NCBI GenBank assembly: GCA_015657535.1
Contig: JADHZB010000270.1
Location: forward strand, 1-15,067
DNA from: Nephromyces sp. MM_2019
Taxonomy: Eukaryota; Apicomplexa; Aconoidasida; Nephromycida
Reading direction: 5' to 3'
DNA: 15,067 nucleotides
Under the pieces are notes generated by a model. That model searched no databases. It worked only from the letters and a program-made list of their open reading frames with translations, and was not told where the DNA came from. The stretch's first letter is position 1, and every line of letters starts with the position of its first letter. Below are positions 1-8,103 of this stretch, one piece after another. A program made the position numbers and the translations under genes.

Positions 1-1259
1 TGGCTGCAATATCTTGAGACTTCTCTAACTCATTGACTATACATCGTAGCTTATCATCAAGGACTTGGATGTGATGGCCTTGCTGCAACACACATCTTTC
101 TAGTTCAGCGTTACGAACTAGTGTGTTGCTATAGAGACCTGTGTCAAAGGTGTTAGCATCGTGTGTGGAGCTCTGGTGGTGTGTGCTGTTGGATGAGTGG
201 TTTTGATGAAGAGTAGGGATACCCATGAGGGTGTTGCTACGTGGAGATGAGGCTACAGCTCCACCGTAGCCACCTTCCTCATTCTTCCAGGCAGCAGAAT
301 ACCCAGCTTTTCGCCCATGTCCCCCCGATGGAATGTGTGTGCTGCTCAGGCGATGAATAGATGATGATTGAGCCTCTGCTTGACGTGGGGGTCGATGAAG
401 CCCCCCAGTCTGTGCCCAGGATCGAATGCTGCCTCTGAGGAGGGCTTGTGGGTTTCCACCACCCGCCTGTGTGTTTGGATAGATGAAGCTACCCCCCTGT
501 GCGACACGTGCAGCGTGTGTGTGTGGGAAGATGTAGCTACCCCCCTGTATAGCTTCTTCAGCAGCTGGTAAGGCAGCGAATCTCTCCGTAGCAAGTAAGT
601 TGTAGGGGTTGTGGATGAGGAGGGGGGGGCAACTCCTAGTGAGTATGTGGGGGTCTCTATAACGACGGTGATTGTAGGAGTAGTAGCCTAGCTTTCTAGT
701 TGATAAGTAGGGGGGCTTCAATACATAGCAAGGGTAGAGCTGTAACCTAGGGTTACGAAGGGCAGCTTCGTTGCTTGTTCCCAAGGGATTATCATCTGCA
801 AACCTAGTAGAATAGGAGTTCTTTACTAAGATAGGCTCGTTGCTAACACTGCGTGTGTGGTTATGAAGAGGTGCTGCGTGTGTGTGTTCCTGGCTACTCC
901 GAGAGACTGAGAGTGATGATGGTGGTTGAGCGGAAGTCCTACTGTGGCTGCTTGATTGAGCTGGTGATTGTAGTGTGGGGGGTACATGATCAAAGATTGG
1001 AGGGGGGATCTCATCTAGGGGTCCGTCGGAGTGGACACTTCGTTTGGAAGATCCTTCATCAGGGGAGTCCATGTTGGGGTTGGAGGAAGTGGGGGGGGAG
1101 TGGGGGATGGAGTACAGGAGGGTGTATTGGTTGTGTCGGCGGGAATGGGGGATGGGGGGAGAGGCGGGAAGTTTGTTCAGTGTGTGCGGCGTAGTGTGTT
1201 GAAGGAAAGGTCTTGGGTGTGTTGCGTGTGTAGGGAGTGCGTTCGGGCGAGTGTCTTGG
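1..1259 (-). CDS. Partial internal exon of an unidentified low-complexity protein, 419 codons
   Basis: Read on the - strand from 1259 down to 1, one frame stays open for 419 codons without a stop, far too long for chance, and continues past the left edge. The first base (1259) completes a codon begun in an upstream exon; it follows a CAG acceptor at 1262-1260, and the first in-frame stop upstream is TAA at 1285-1283. The first Met is residue 63 (ATG at 1072-1070), so a start there is the alternative. The protein is rich in Ser, Pro, His, Thr and Asn. Residues 238-269 are two copies of a 16-residue repeat that begins QGGSYIFPHTHA in copy 1 and QGGSFIYPNTQA in copy 2. From about residue 381 the composition changes to a charged helical stretch (VRNAELERC, then VLDDKLRCIVNELEKSQ), possibly a coiled coil. 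I recognise no family and no signal peptide or membrane segment. The coding call is firm, the function unknown and the exact 5' splice site moderately supported. Confidence 0.8.
452..547 (-). repeat. Two tandem 48 bp units coding a 16-residue repeat
   Basis: Copies run 547-500 and 499-452 on the - strand. Both begin with Gln-Gly-Gly-Ser and an aromatic-Ile-aromatic-Pro-x-Thr core. The unit is a multiple of three, so the frame is kept. The DNA core GGGGGGTAGCT resembles the start of the 17-residue repeats in the Sec7 gene's giant exon. Confidence 0.65.
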
Positions 1260-1262
1260 CTG

Positions 1263-1895
1263 TGTTTAGGGTATGCGTATATTTATGTATATGTTGTATA
1301 TATATGTGTGCATTATATTTATGCATGTATATATAAATGCATGCGTATGTTGGATGCGTGCTGCTGTGTGTGTCTATATGAGTGAGCTGTTTCTAGTTGG
1401 AAAGTCTCAGCGTGTATATTGGTTTGCTTATGCTTGTATACATGTGCTGGTATATTGGTGTTTATATATGTATGTTGCCGTGTGTGTTCTGGGTGCTTTT
1501 GCACTGTGTGCTAAAGTGAGAAGTCCTAATATATTGCCGTGTAGTCAGGAAGGGAGTTTTATCTCATCAACAAGCTTATTCTTTGCTGCTTGTTTCCTTT
1601 ATCATCACACGTTGTGCATGCTAGTTGTGTATGTGCAAATATTCCCTACCCTTGGGAGTTAGGACTCTTTTATTGTGTGTGTGAGTATTAAATCTCCCTT
1701 GCTGCGTGTGCTACGCTTCGCTCAAGATGCTGCTGCTTATCTCATAAGCTCAAACTTGCAGTCTCTGCTTCTACCTTCGCTGCTACTCTCTCCGCCTTAA
1801 TTGCTCAAAATTAACCTTTGGGCCTCGTGTTTCACTGGGATTTCTAGAGCCACGCTACCACTCCATCTTCATCATCTGCAAGAGAGCAATCTGCA
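1263..1895. other. Noncoding stretch: AT/TG-rich tract, then unique sequence
   Basis: Positions 1265-1490 are TA/TG alternating sequence with several ATGCATG and TATATATG segments, probably the intron upstream of the left - strand exon. From about 1500 to 1890 the sequence is less repetitive. On the - strand, 1800-1745 reads as a short Ala/Glu/Lys-rich helical peptide (KAERVAAKVEAETA) before a stop, too short to call an exon. Short + open frames here are Cys/Val/Tyr translations of TG repeats. I see no convincing gene. Confidence 0.4.
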
Positions 1896-2052
1896 GTGTA
1901 TATACGCACAGTCTAATCAGCTTTAAAGGGGATTACTTGTGTACATACACGCAGTCTAATAAGCATTAAAGGGAGTTAGTTGTGATGTATATACACACGC
2001 AATCTAATCGGTATTAGATAGGATCATATACAGTGTATATATACTCGCACAA
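1896..2052. repeat. Degenerate tandem repeat, about 43-48 bp unit, 3.4 copies
   Basis: Copies begin at about 1896, 1939, 1985 and 2033 (the last partial). Each opens with a GTGTATATAC-like segment, then an ACGCAGTCTAAT core and, in the first two, a CATTAAAGGG-like tail. Unit length drifts (43, 46, 48 bp), so it is an old, decayed array. No open frame uses it. Confidence 0.7.
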
Positions 2053-2277
2053 GTAAATGTCTCTTCCTATAGTAATAAGTTTACTTCAGATTGAGGAGTA
2101 TGTCTTGTGTGTGCACTGCATCTTATAAGAACCATCACTTTGCAGAGAGTTCATCATTTAATAGTACAGACGATTTATAGCTTGTATGGAAATTAGAGAG
2201 ATGCTAGTGTGTGTATGTGCGTATATATGCGGGTGTTGTGTCTGCGTGTGCGCCTGTCTCTGTTACTCTCCTGTCAG

Positions 2278-2764
2278 CGCGTGCAAAAGCTGCCTGCAGG
2301 ATGTCTTAGCGAAAGTTGTTCTATACTCCGTCTTCTAACAGAGTATCAAAAACCTGTGTGTGTGTGATTTTCCCAAGTGGCATATTAGGAGAAAGCAATA
2401 AAGAACTTGCATTACAGAGCAAGGCTGCTGGCTATAAAACAACCTTTACTACCATACAAACACGCTTACGTAATTGCATTACTGTACGCACACACTACAC
2501 TAGGTAGCACGATAGCTTGGTGAAGGTATGAAGGCTTTTAAGCAATTTCGTATACGTTAGCAGCACACCGCATTCTTACCTTCCAGTGTCTCGGCCAGAA
2601 AAATAACTGTGTATGTAAAACTCCTTCAGATACTTGAAATACCTGCTAACCTAGTTTTTGTGGGTTTTCACATGCTACAGGATGGCATATCTATTCTCTG
2701 GTGGCTCAGGCAGCAACTAAGAGTTACCAACCACCGGCACAGATATCAAGCGATCAAGCCAAAA
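2278..2764 (+). other. Candidate cluster of three short + strand exons (unassigned)
   Basis: Three adjacent open stretches fit together. First, 2278-2355 follows the pyrimidine-rich acceptor TTACTCTCCTGTCAG and ends at a GTGTGT donor; it codes 26 residues starting RVQKLPAGCLSES. Second, 2389-2519 follows an acceptor ATTAG and ends at donor GTGAAG; it starts EKAIKNLHYRARLL. Third, 2587-2764 follows CTTACCTTCCAG and ends at a GTGTGTGTG donor; it has a hydrophobic stretch around residues 26-45. Phases agree at both joints (0, then 2). Against it, the first intron would be only 33 bp, the splice choices were fitted by eye, and the - strand has a rival donor (GTAAGA) at 2579. It could be upstream exons of the Sec7 gene, a separate gene, or chance. 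Confidence 0.25.
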
Positions 2765-2830
2765 GTGTGTGTGCTGCTGAGTATATCACTGCATGGCGAA
2801 GCTAGATAAGGGCATAGATCCGCTCAACAG

Positions 2831-2967
2831 TCGGTGAAAGCTTCTGCACGTACACATTTGAAGGCATTTGAGGAATGGGCCGTGCATACTCTGATGCATC
2901 ATGGGAATCTCCTGCATACACACTGGCACACAGACTCAGATGCACACAGAAGCATACGCGCATATAG
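2831..2967 (+). other. Candidate + strand exon with His/Thr-rich end
   Basis: After the acceptor CGCTCAACAG the frame stays open for more than 60 codons to a stop after 3013. It begins SVKASARTHLKAFEEWAVHT and then becomes His/Thr-rich through CACACA on the sense strand, as in the supported exons. A possible donor GTGCAC lies at 2968. Entry phase 0 matches the candidate exon ending at 2764. A possible continuation follows the acceptor GCGTGTAG at about 3101. The rival reading is noncoding CA repeat, and evidence is only composition and splice-like flanks. Confidence 0.22.
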
Positions 2968-3302
2968 GTGCACACACACACGGATATCTACGTATCAGGC
3001 ACAGATACGTGCCTAAGCCCATAAATCAATGACTGGGTAGTATCTGAGGGTAAGAGTAGATCCACTTGGAATTTCCTGGGAACATGTGTGTGTGTGCGTG
3101 TAGCTACTCTGCTGCATGTCAAGCACAAGGATTTCATCTTATTGGAGCTCCCTTGAGAGGTGTATATAGTCTCCATGTTACATACTGTACTTACTATAGG
3201 TACGTACGGGCGTATATATTATCTGTTCTATGAAGCGCCTAACCTTGGCATTTTAGGAGAAGGAGACGCCCCCACGCATCAGACATACACACGCATCGTA
3301 TA

Positions 3303-3342
3303 CACAGACACGCCCACAGACACACCCACAGACACACCCACA
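3303..3342. repeat. 12 bp tandem repeat, 3.3 copies
   Basis: Units CACAGACACGCC / CACAGACACACC / CACAGACACACC start at 3303, 3315 and 3327, plus a 4 bp partial. The 12 bp period keeps any reading frame: Thr-Asp-Thr-Pro in one frame, a Pro-Gln-Thr-His series in another. Confidence 0.8.
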
Positions 3343-4150
3343 TATGCATGCATCCCTTTTCCATTCTCATATCGCTCCTACCTTTAAAAATGTATGAAAA
3401 AATGAGGGGCCTTCCGCTTAAGTATACATTAAATTAGTAATACATGCCGCACACCCACTTTTCAGGATTACTCAAACTGCAAGCTAATTAAGAGAAGAAG
3501 ACATGCTACCATGGAGAAGTGTGTGTGTTTGCGGGTTTAAAGGCTTATTACGCTGATCACCGGATAGCTTGCATCTAGAGTATAAAACTGCAGGGAAAGC
3601 TGGAAATTTTCTATGCTAGTGTGTGCAAATCTGCTGATGAGCAGGTTGAGGAAGAGAGGGGTAAAGTAGCGGATATGGAGAATGGATGCCTATATGCTGT
3701 GAGATCTAATGAATAGATAATGTCCTAGTGTAAAGGCTAGATGCAGTATTCTCCATGCTGATTCCTACCCTCGGATTATTCATTAAGAAGTTATACTCTA
3801 GGTGCTAGTGTGAAGCTATGCTTAGTAATACCTAAAGGATTATAGTAGTTCCATATATCACCCACACATACCCCACGCACACACACAGTATTTATGCGGT
3901 TATGCCTTCGTACTCGCTGGTGCGCACTAACAGCATTCGCCTAGGGAGCTTTCACAGACAGGGGCAGTCAGCACATACAGTGGGTGGTTACACTCTCAGG
4001 TCATTGGGGGAGATACTTTACACACGCTGAAGGGGGGGGGTTTCTTTTACCCACATTGGGGGCTGGCAATCAGGAGGGGCACGATAGGGGGGGCTTGCAT
4101 ATACCGAGGATGCACCTACATAGCGGGGACTGGTATACTATGACCACCCA
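3343..4150. other. Mostly unique sequence with one exon-like island
   Basis: The best island is 3593-3698 on the + strand. After the acceptor AAAACTGCAG the frame reads GKLEIFYASVCKSADEQ and goes on acidic (EEERGKVADMENG) to a possible donor GTGAGA. The opposite strand reads as a Pro/His/Ser-rich peptide, so strand is uncertain. A smaller one (3466-3518) lies between TTTTCAG and GTGTGTGTG. The rest is plain sequence with short CACACA runs near 3860-3890 and a G10 run near 4031-4040. No gene can be assigned. Confidence 0.3.
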
Positions 4151-4500
4151 CACACTAGGTCCATGCATACACAAGCTCCACGCAGACACTAGGCACAGCG
4201 CATACTATACCTACGCAGATAACTCACACAAGACCCATGCAGAGAACTCGCACACAAACTAGGACACAGGCACGTATATCCATACACACTACAGGGCAAG
4301 TATCTTGCACACACACTAGGGCCCTATCACACATCTCCCACGCACACTTTTCCCACTCAGTCTACGCACACACACTATACCCGCTCAAACAGTCTGCACA
4401 CACACACATCCCCAATCAAGCAGCCTATGCACATAGCTCGCACACACACTAGGTTAAAGCGAACATCTCGCACGCAAACCTGACACACAATCCTGGCACA
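4151..4500. repeat. Dispersed CACACTAGG family in a CA-rich tract
   Basis: CACACTAGG or a one-base variant recurs at about 4151-4159, 4185-4193, 4255-4263, 4312-4320 and 4445-4453, usually preceded by GCACACA or TCGCACACA and separated by 34-130 bp. This is a degenerate, irregularly spaced array. Open frames across it translate as His/Thr/Ser-rich peptides, explained by CA repetition, so no CDS is called. Confidence 0.5.
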
Positions 4501-4749
4501 CACTATCGACCTATTTTCAAACCCTACAGCATTTAAGCAATTCACTATGAAAAAAGTTTTTAATGTTTTACTGTTTCATCTTTGCGCAAAACAGCTACAA
4601 GCAATAAAAATCAAGGCAATTTGCTCTCAAATCTCTTCCTCTTGCTTTTGCTTATATCACTTTTGTAGGTTTACTAGTAAAGAAACCTCTCAGTAGTATC
4701 CCAGCGTAAACCTTGGCAAATTTCCAGCGGTTATGAGCATCCTTTAGTC
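4501..4749. other. AT-rich, non-repetitive spacer
   Basis: This is the most AT-rich unique sequence of the window, with short A and T runs and an AATAAAA at about 4604. It sits between a CA(+) block and a TG(+) block. It could be an untranslated or intergenic segment. I see no open frame of note on either strand. Confidence 0.35.
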
Positions 4750-5180
4750 TGTGTGTGTGTGCGTGTGTGTGTATTTTCATGCATACGTGTTTCTCAATAT
4801 ACGTGAGTGTGTTTCCCTGTAAGTGTGTTTCTGTGTTTGTGTGTTTCTGAGTGTGTGTGTGTTTCTCTCTCTATGTGGGTTCGTTTCTCTTTCGATGTAT
4901 GGGCTTTTGTCGCTTTGTGTGTGCGTTCCTCCCTCTATGTGTGTGAAATAATCAGCGATATATCTACATATCTAAATGCTAGTATCAGCTTGTGTGCAGA
5001 TTTACACTTTAAACTGGTTTTTCTTCGGCATATGCAGACATAAACATGGCTAGGTTTATATATGCATCGTGTATAGATGCGTGTCTGTATGTGTGTGAGT
5101 GTGCGTGTGATTATGTGTGATATGTATGTGTATGAGTGTGTGTGTTAATGTGTGTATGAGTGTATGTATGAGTGTGCATT
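4750..5180. repeat. Degenerate TG tract with GTGTTTCT units
   Basis: On the + strand GTGTGT runs alternate with TTTC/TCTC interruptions (GTGTGTTTCT-like, roughly 10-20 bp apart at 4805-4945), then with TATGAGTG interruptions at 5085-5180. Cys/Val/Ser-rich open frames across it are translations of the repeat. Confidence 0.6.
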
Positions 5181-5270
5181 TGATGGTTTGAATACAGACA
5201 CTCATAAAGTGTGCATGCGGAATTACCAATCGGATGCAGTATAAGCTTTACTGTCAAAGTTTGTGTGCAG

Positions 5271-5338
5271 ATATACGCTATGGATGAGACGCAGAAGCGT
5301 CTTAACCAACTTGCTGCATATGCTTGTGCAGATTACTT
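5271..5338 (+). other. Candidate + strand exon with internal ATG
   Basis: Following an acceptor-like TTTGTGTGCAG (ending 5270), the frame reads IYA then MDETQKRLNQLAAYACADYL, ending at a GTATAG donor-like site at 5339. Without that splice the frame stops at 5355-5357; upstream it is open back to TAA at 5205-5207. The ATG at 5280 has G at +4. The peptide looks amphipathic and helical, unlike the repeat translations around it, so it could be a first or internal exon. Evidence is only composition and splice-like flanks. The opposite strand is also open. Confidence 0.25.
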
Positions 5339-5359
5339 GTATAGATGCATAGAGTAGTA

Positions 5360-5381
5360 GTGTGTGTTTTATTACACACAC
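5360..5381. repeat. Perfect (GT)4 / (AC)4 inverted repeat
   Basis: GTGTGTGT at 5360-5367 and ACACACAC at 5374-5381 are exact reverse complements with a 6-base TTTATT loop. To its left the + strand is TG-rich for about 600 bp; to its right it is CA-rich for about 1.3 kb, so the hairpin marks a polarity switch. Confidence 0.85.
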
Positions 5382-5478
5382 ACACTTGACTGGTTTCCTG
5401 ATATGGGGCTTTAGTAGATGCCCTGACACACACACACACAATAGGCCATCATATGTTTACGTTAAGGCTTATAACCAG

Positions 5479-5700
5479 GATGCTATCATCCTCCCAATGA
5501 CATGCACACACATAAAACATGATATAACGCTCTTAATAATGCACACACAGACACAAATGATATCAGCTTCCCAATCACAAACGCATATCACCCTCCTGAT
5601 CACACACACATGATGATAACACCCTCCCAACTGTACGTGCACACACCAGACGTTATCTACATCTCAAACACATACACGCACATCACAGCCTCACTGCCTC
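5479..5700. repeat. Degenerate tandem repeat, about 28-40 bp, five to six copies
   Basis: Copies begin near 5480, 5521, 5559, 5587 and 5614 with a more decayed one near 5650. Each has a GATATCACCCTCCCAATCA-like start and ends with an ACACACACAT-like run. Unit length varies with the CA run. Confidence 0.6.
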
Positions 5701-5778
5701 TAGCATATTCCCATGCCACTCAACTACCTTCATCTACATCTTCACTTGTGTGTGAGCTGCTGCCGATTCACACAGTAG

Positions 5779-5981
5779 AAAGACACCCTCTTGTTCATCA
5801 TCAGAGATTCCGTCATTTCTGCAGATTCAAGATTCCTCGAAAGGTTATCGCGGAGTAGTAGTGCTACGCACCGTGGACGTTCCAACTCCCACACACATAC
5901 ACAAACAAATAAGCACTTCCTCCTAAAAGCAGTGCATGTACACCCCATTCACTGGCAAGCAGTTACACAGACCGCCCTTAA
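5779..5981 (+). other. Candidate + strand exon, 67 codons
   Basis: The frame opens after an in-frame TAG whose last two bases could be the acceptor (CACACAGTAG, ending 5778). It reads KDTLLFIIRDSVISADSRF, then a Ser-rich segment, a His-Thr run (SHTHTQTNKH) and a mixed tail, to a possible donor GTATAG at 5982; unspliced it stops at 6019-6021. It sits among CA repeats but is itself mostly unique, and the sense strand carries CACACA as in the proven exons. The preceding open stretch could join through a 30 bp intron, which is suspiciously short. No family recognised. Confidence 0.3.
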
Positions 5982-6018
5982 GTATAGCATCTATCGTGAC
6001 GCACAAAGATTCCCCCCT

Positions 6019-6476
6019 TAGATACTCCTAGGAATTCACGGTCCTTTCCTACCCAGTCACTTGAAGATAAGCCCCTCCCCCCTCACACACACCCACACGC
6101 ACACATACGTACACCAAGTGCACGCACACTTCCTCTGTTACACACACTGCCAATTAACTACGTTAGCAACGAGTTTACTATGCATTTGCAGCTTAAGCGT
6201 GCTGTGATACGGTGTGTACGCCATACTCTAAACTGAGAAAGATGGCATATCCTTAAAAAGGAACACAACCGAACACATACCGGGCTTCACTGCATCCAGA
6301 GCAAGTAACACGCACACAAACGCTCGGGTAAACACATACACACACACTCGGGGAAACAAATACACGGGTAAACGCATATACGCACACTAGCACATACACA
6401 GGCACATACATACACACACATATACATACACACACTTACACACGCACACACACGCACACACATACACACACACACA
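6019..6476. other. CA-rich sequence with no clear gene
   Basis: CACACA runs occur at about 6083-6125 and from 6300 on, with a unique stretch between 6140 and 6300. The only exon-like item is about 20 bp after TATGCATTTGCAG (ending 6191) before a GTGTGTACG donor-like site, too short to call. Confidence 0.4.
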
Positions 6477-6732
6477 CATAACTGCACACGCACACACACA
6501 TAACTGCATACATACGCACACACACGTAACTGCATACATACGCACACACACGTAACTGCATACATACGCACACACACGTAACTGCATACATACGCACACA
6601 CACGTAACTGCATACATACGCACACACACGTAACTGCACACACGCATACGCACACGTAACTGCACACACGCATACGCACACGTAACTGCACACACGCATA
6701 CGCATACGTAACTGCACACACACACACGCACT
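6477..6732. repeat. 26 bp minisatellite, ten copies
   Basis: Copies start at 6477 (22 bp), 6499, 6525, 6551, 6577, 6603, 6629, 6655, 6681 and 6707, exactly 26 bp apart from the second on. Two subtypes form blocks: CGTAACTGCATACATACGCA (plus CACACA) on the left, and CGTAACTGCACACACGCATA (plus CGCACA) from 6629 rightward. Uniform period and sequence indicate recent tandem expansion. Since 26 is not a multiple of three, open frames shift through all three phases; the three long - strand Cys/Val frames here are repeat translations. Confidence 0.93.
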
Positions 6733-6756
6733 GAGCTCCGCTCTCACATCTAACAG

Positions 6757-6893
6757 CAGCAAGATATCCCGCTCTTCTGGGACCTGCCTTACGGTTTTCC
6801 TCTGTTGACGAAGTTTTTGCTTCTTTTTTGGGAAGACATTTGCAAGTTGTGGAAGAAGCGCAGGATGAAGAAGGAACTATGAAAATTATATGG
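6757..6893 (+). other. Unique island with exon-like frames on both strands
   Basis: On the + strand, after CATCTAACAG (ending 6756), one frame reads RYPALLGPALRF, then SSVDEVFASFLGRHLQVVEE and an acidic tail up to a donor-like GTAATG at 6894. A second + frame is also open, starting QQDIPLFWDLPYG. On the - strand, after TTTTCATAG (ending near 6880), a frame reads PSSSCASSTTCKCLPKKEAK and continues in the Ser/Thr/Lys style of the proven exons to a GTGCGTGTG donor near 6730. The island lies where the TG/CA polarity switches from CA(+) on the left to TG(+) on the right. It is probably coding on one strand, but I cannot say which. Confidence 0.3.
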
Positions 6894-6924
6894 AAAGTAA
6901 TGTATCCTTGCCGGTTTTTGATGT

Positions 6925-7262
6925 GTGTGTTTTTTTTGGTGTGTGTTCGCGGGTCTTTGGTATGTGTGTGTTTTTAGTGTGTGTTTTTTTTCGTATGTGT
7001 GCGTGGGTTTTTGGTGTGAGTGCGTTTTTAGTACGTGTTTGTTTTTTTTCGTGTGTGCGCGTGGGTTTTTAGTGTGTGCGATTTTTGTGTGTGTCGGTTT
7101 TTTGGTATGTGCGTTTGAGTTTTTGATGTGTGTCCCTCTTTTTGACATCTGTGTGATTTTTGGTATGTGTGCATTTTTTTGTTGTGTGTAGTAGAGTATC
7201 TTGAGTACGCCTGCGGGTTTTTGGTGTGTGTAGATTTTTGGTGTGTGTAGATTTTTGGTGTG
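6925..7262. repeat. T-run/TG degenerate array with 54-58 bp higher-order unit
   Basis: The + strand repeats a 15-25 bp motif of the type GGTGTGTGCGTTTTTGGTRTG. Three T8 runs at 6930-6937, 6984-6991 and 7042-7049 mark a higher-order unit of 54 to 58 bp. After 7080 the array continues in shorter, more decayed units. Both strands stay open over long stretches (Cys/Phe/Val on +, His/Thr/Lys on -) purely because of composition. Confidence 0.7.
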
Positions 7263-7463
7263 TTATAGTTTTTGGTGTGTGTGTTCTTTGTGTGTGTAGA
7301 CTGTCTTTGTATCTTGCTTTATTTGGCATGTGTTTGCGTCCACGCGGTGTGTGTGCTTACCGTTGTGATGCGTGCGTATTTTCCTTTCTAATGTATATGT
7401 GACGATGTAGTGTGTGTGTGAATCTTCTATCATATTGAGTGCATGTGGTTTCGTACTGTGCGT

Positions 7464-7800
7464 GTGTGTTTGTGCATCCATTCTCATAGCTTCTATGTGT
7501 GCATCTACTTTCGTGACTTCTGCTTGTATGTGTGCATCTATATTTATAGTTGGTGCGTGTGCATCTACCCTCATGGCTTCTGCTTCAGTGCATTTATCTA
7601 CTCGCACAGCTTTTGTGGGTGCACCAATTCTCATAGCTCCTCTTAAATTTGTCTAATCAGCTTGTGTGTGTACACCCACGCCCATAGCTTGTATGTGTGC
7701 ACCAATTCTTATAGCTTCTCTTAAATTTATCCAATCTAGGAGCTTGTGTATCTGTACCTGCTCTCATAGCTTATGTGTGTGCACGCACTCTCCCATTCCT
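7464..7800. repeat. About 30 bp degenerate repeat with a 78 bp duplication inside
   Basis: Roughly ten copies of a 27-33 bp unit similar to GTGTGCATCTACTCTCATAG followed by CTTCTGCTT. Within it a longer unit is duplicated: GCACCAATTCTCATAGC at 7621 and GCACCAATTCTTATAGC at 7699, each followed by a CTCTTAAATTT-like segment, period 78 bp. All + frames and one - frame (Val-Asp-Ala-His-rich) are open through much of it, so no CDS is called. Confidence 0.75.
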
Positions 7801-8103
7801 AAATCTCCCGATTTCATATTAGTGTGTATTATCTCCCTCCCGCCACTTTATGTAGCATGTCTTCAACTGCTGCCTCCGCATGCAGGCTCGCTAGGGTGCA
7901 CACACACACACGGGTATAAATTCATGCTGCCTCACATGAGCTCGGAACTACTCCCTACTGTGGAAACGGCAGGGAAGAATTGGAGGGTAAATCTTCACAG
8001 AGTGTAAAGGAAGGCTCTAATAGCAACATTGATAGAAGTACTAACGTCGGCTTCTATCTCGAGGAAGAAGAAGAGGAAGAATAGGAAGAAGGAGAAAAGG
8101 AAG
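7801..8103 (+). other. Region just upstream of the giant exon
   Basis: This holds a short CACACACACA run (about 7899-7910), a TATAAA at 7915-7920, and an open stretch in the same frame as the giant exon that ends at TAA 8005-8007. From 8008 the giant exon's frame is continuously open, but the first ATG is at 8104. It could be promoter and 5' UTR, or hold the 3' splice site of an upstream exon; AG dinucleotides at 8008-8009, 8022-8023 and 8034-8035 are candidates. The codons from 8008 to 8103 would encode a strongly basic Lys/Arg run if translated. Confidence 0.4.

Noticed and set aside
1261..1275. TTTAGGG telomere-like heptamer
   Set aside because: A single copy in a TG-rich tract; telomeres would show long perfect tandem copies.
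2580..2650. - strand exon ending at the strong donor-like GTAAGA (2579)
   Set aside because: The same bases make a pyrimidine-rich + acceptor with better-fitting neighbours on the + strand. The - reading is phase-compatible with the exon at 1259, so it is set aside, not disproved.
3984..4452. Two + strand open frames rich in His and Thr as small genes
   Set aside because: They follow the CA/CACACTAGG repeats, begin at arbitrary ATGs and have no non-repetitive core.
6477..6732. CRISPR-like regular repeat
   Set aside because: The 26 bp units abut with no spacers, and the locus is eukaryotic.
6253..6762. Long overlapping - strand open frames rich in Cys and Val
   Set aside because: They are translations of the 26 bp minisatellite and CA repeats in successive phases; three overlapping frames of the same composition cannot all be genes.
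6789..7634. Three - strand open frames rich in His, Thr, Lys and Val-Asp-Ala-His
   Set aside because: They change frame at 7069-7148 and 7263-7329, lie over degenerate tandem arrays and coexist with open + frames, so absence of stops reflects repeat composition.
7915..7920. TATAAA as a promoter element for the Sec7 gene
   Set aside because: One short AT hexamer about 190 bp before the ATG, with no other promoter evidence and a possible upstream exon.
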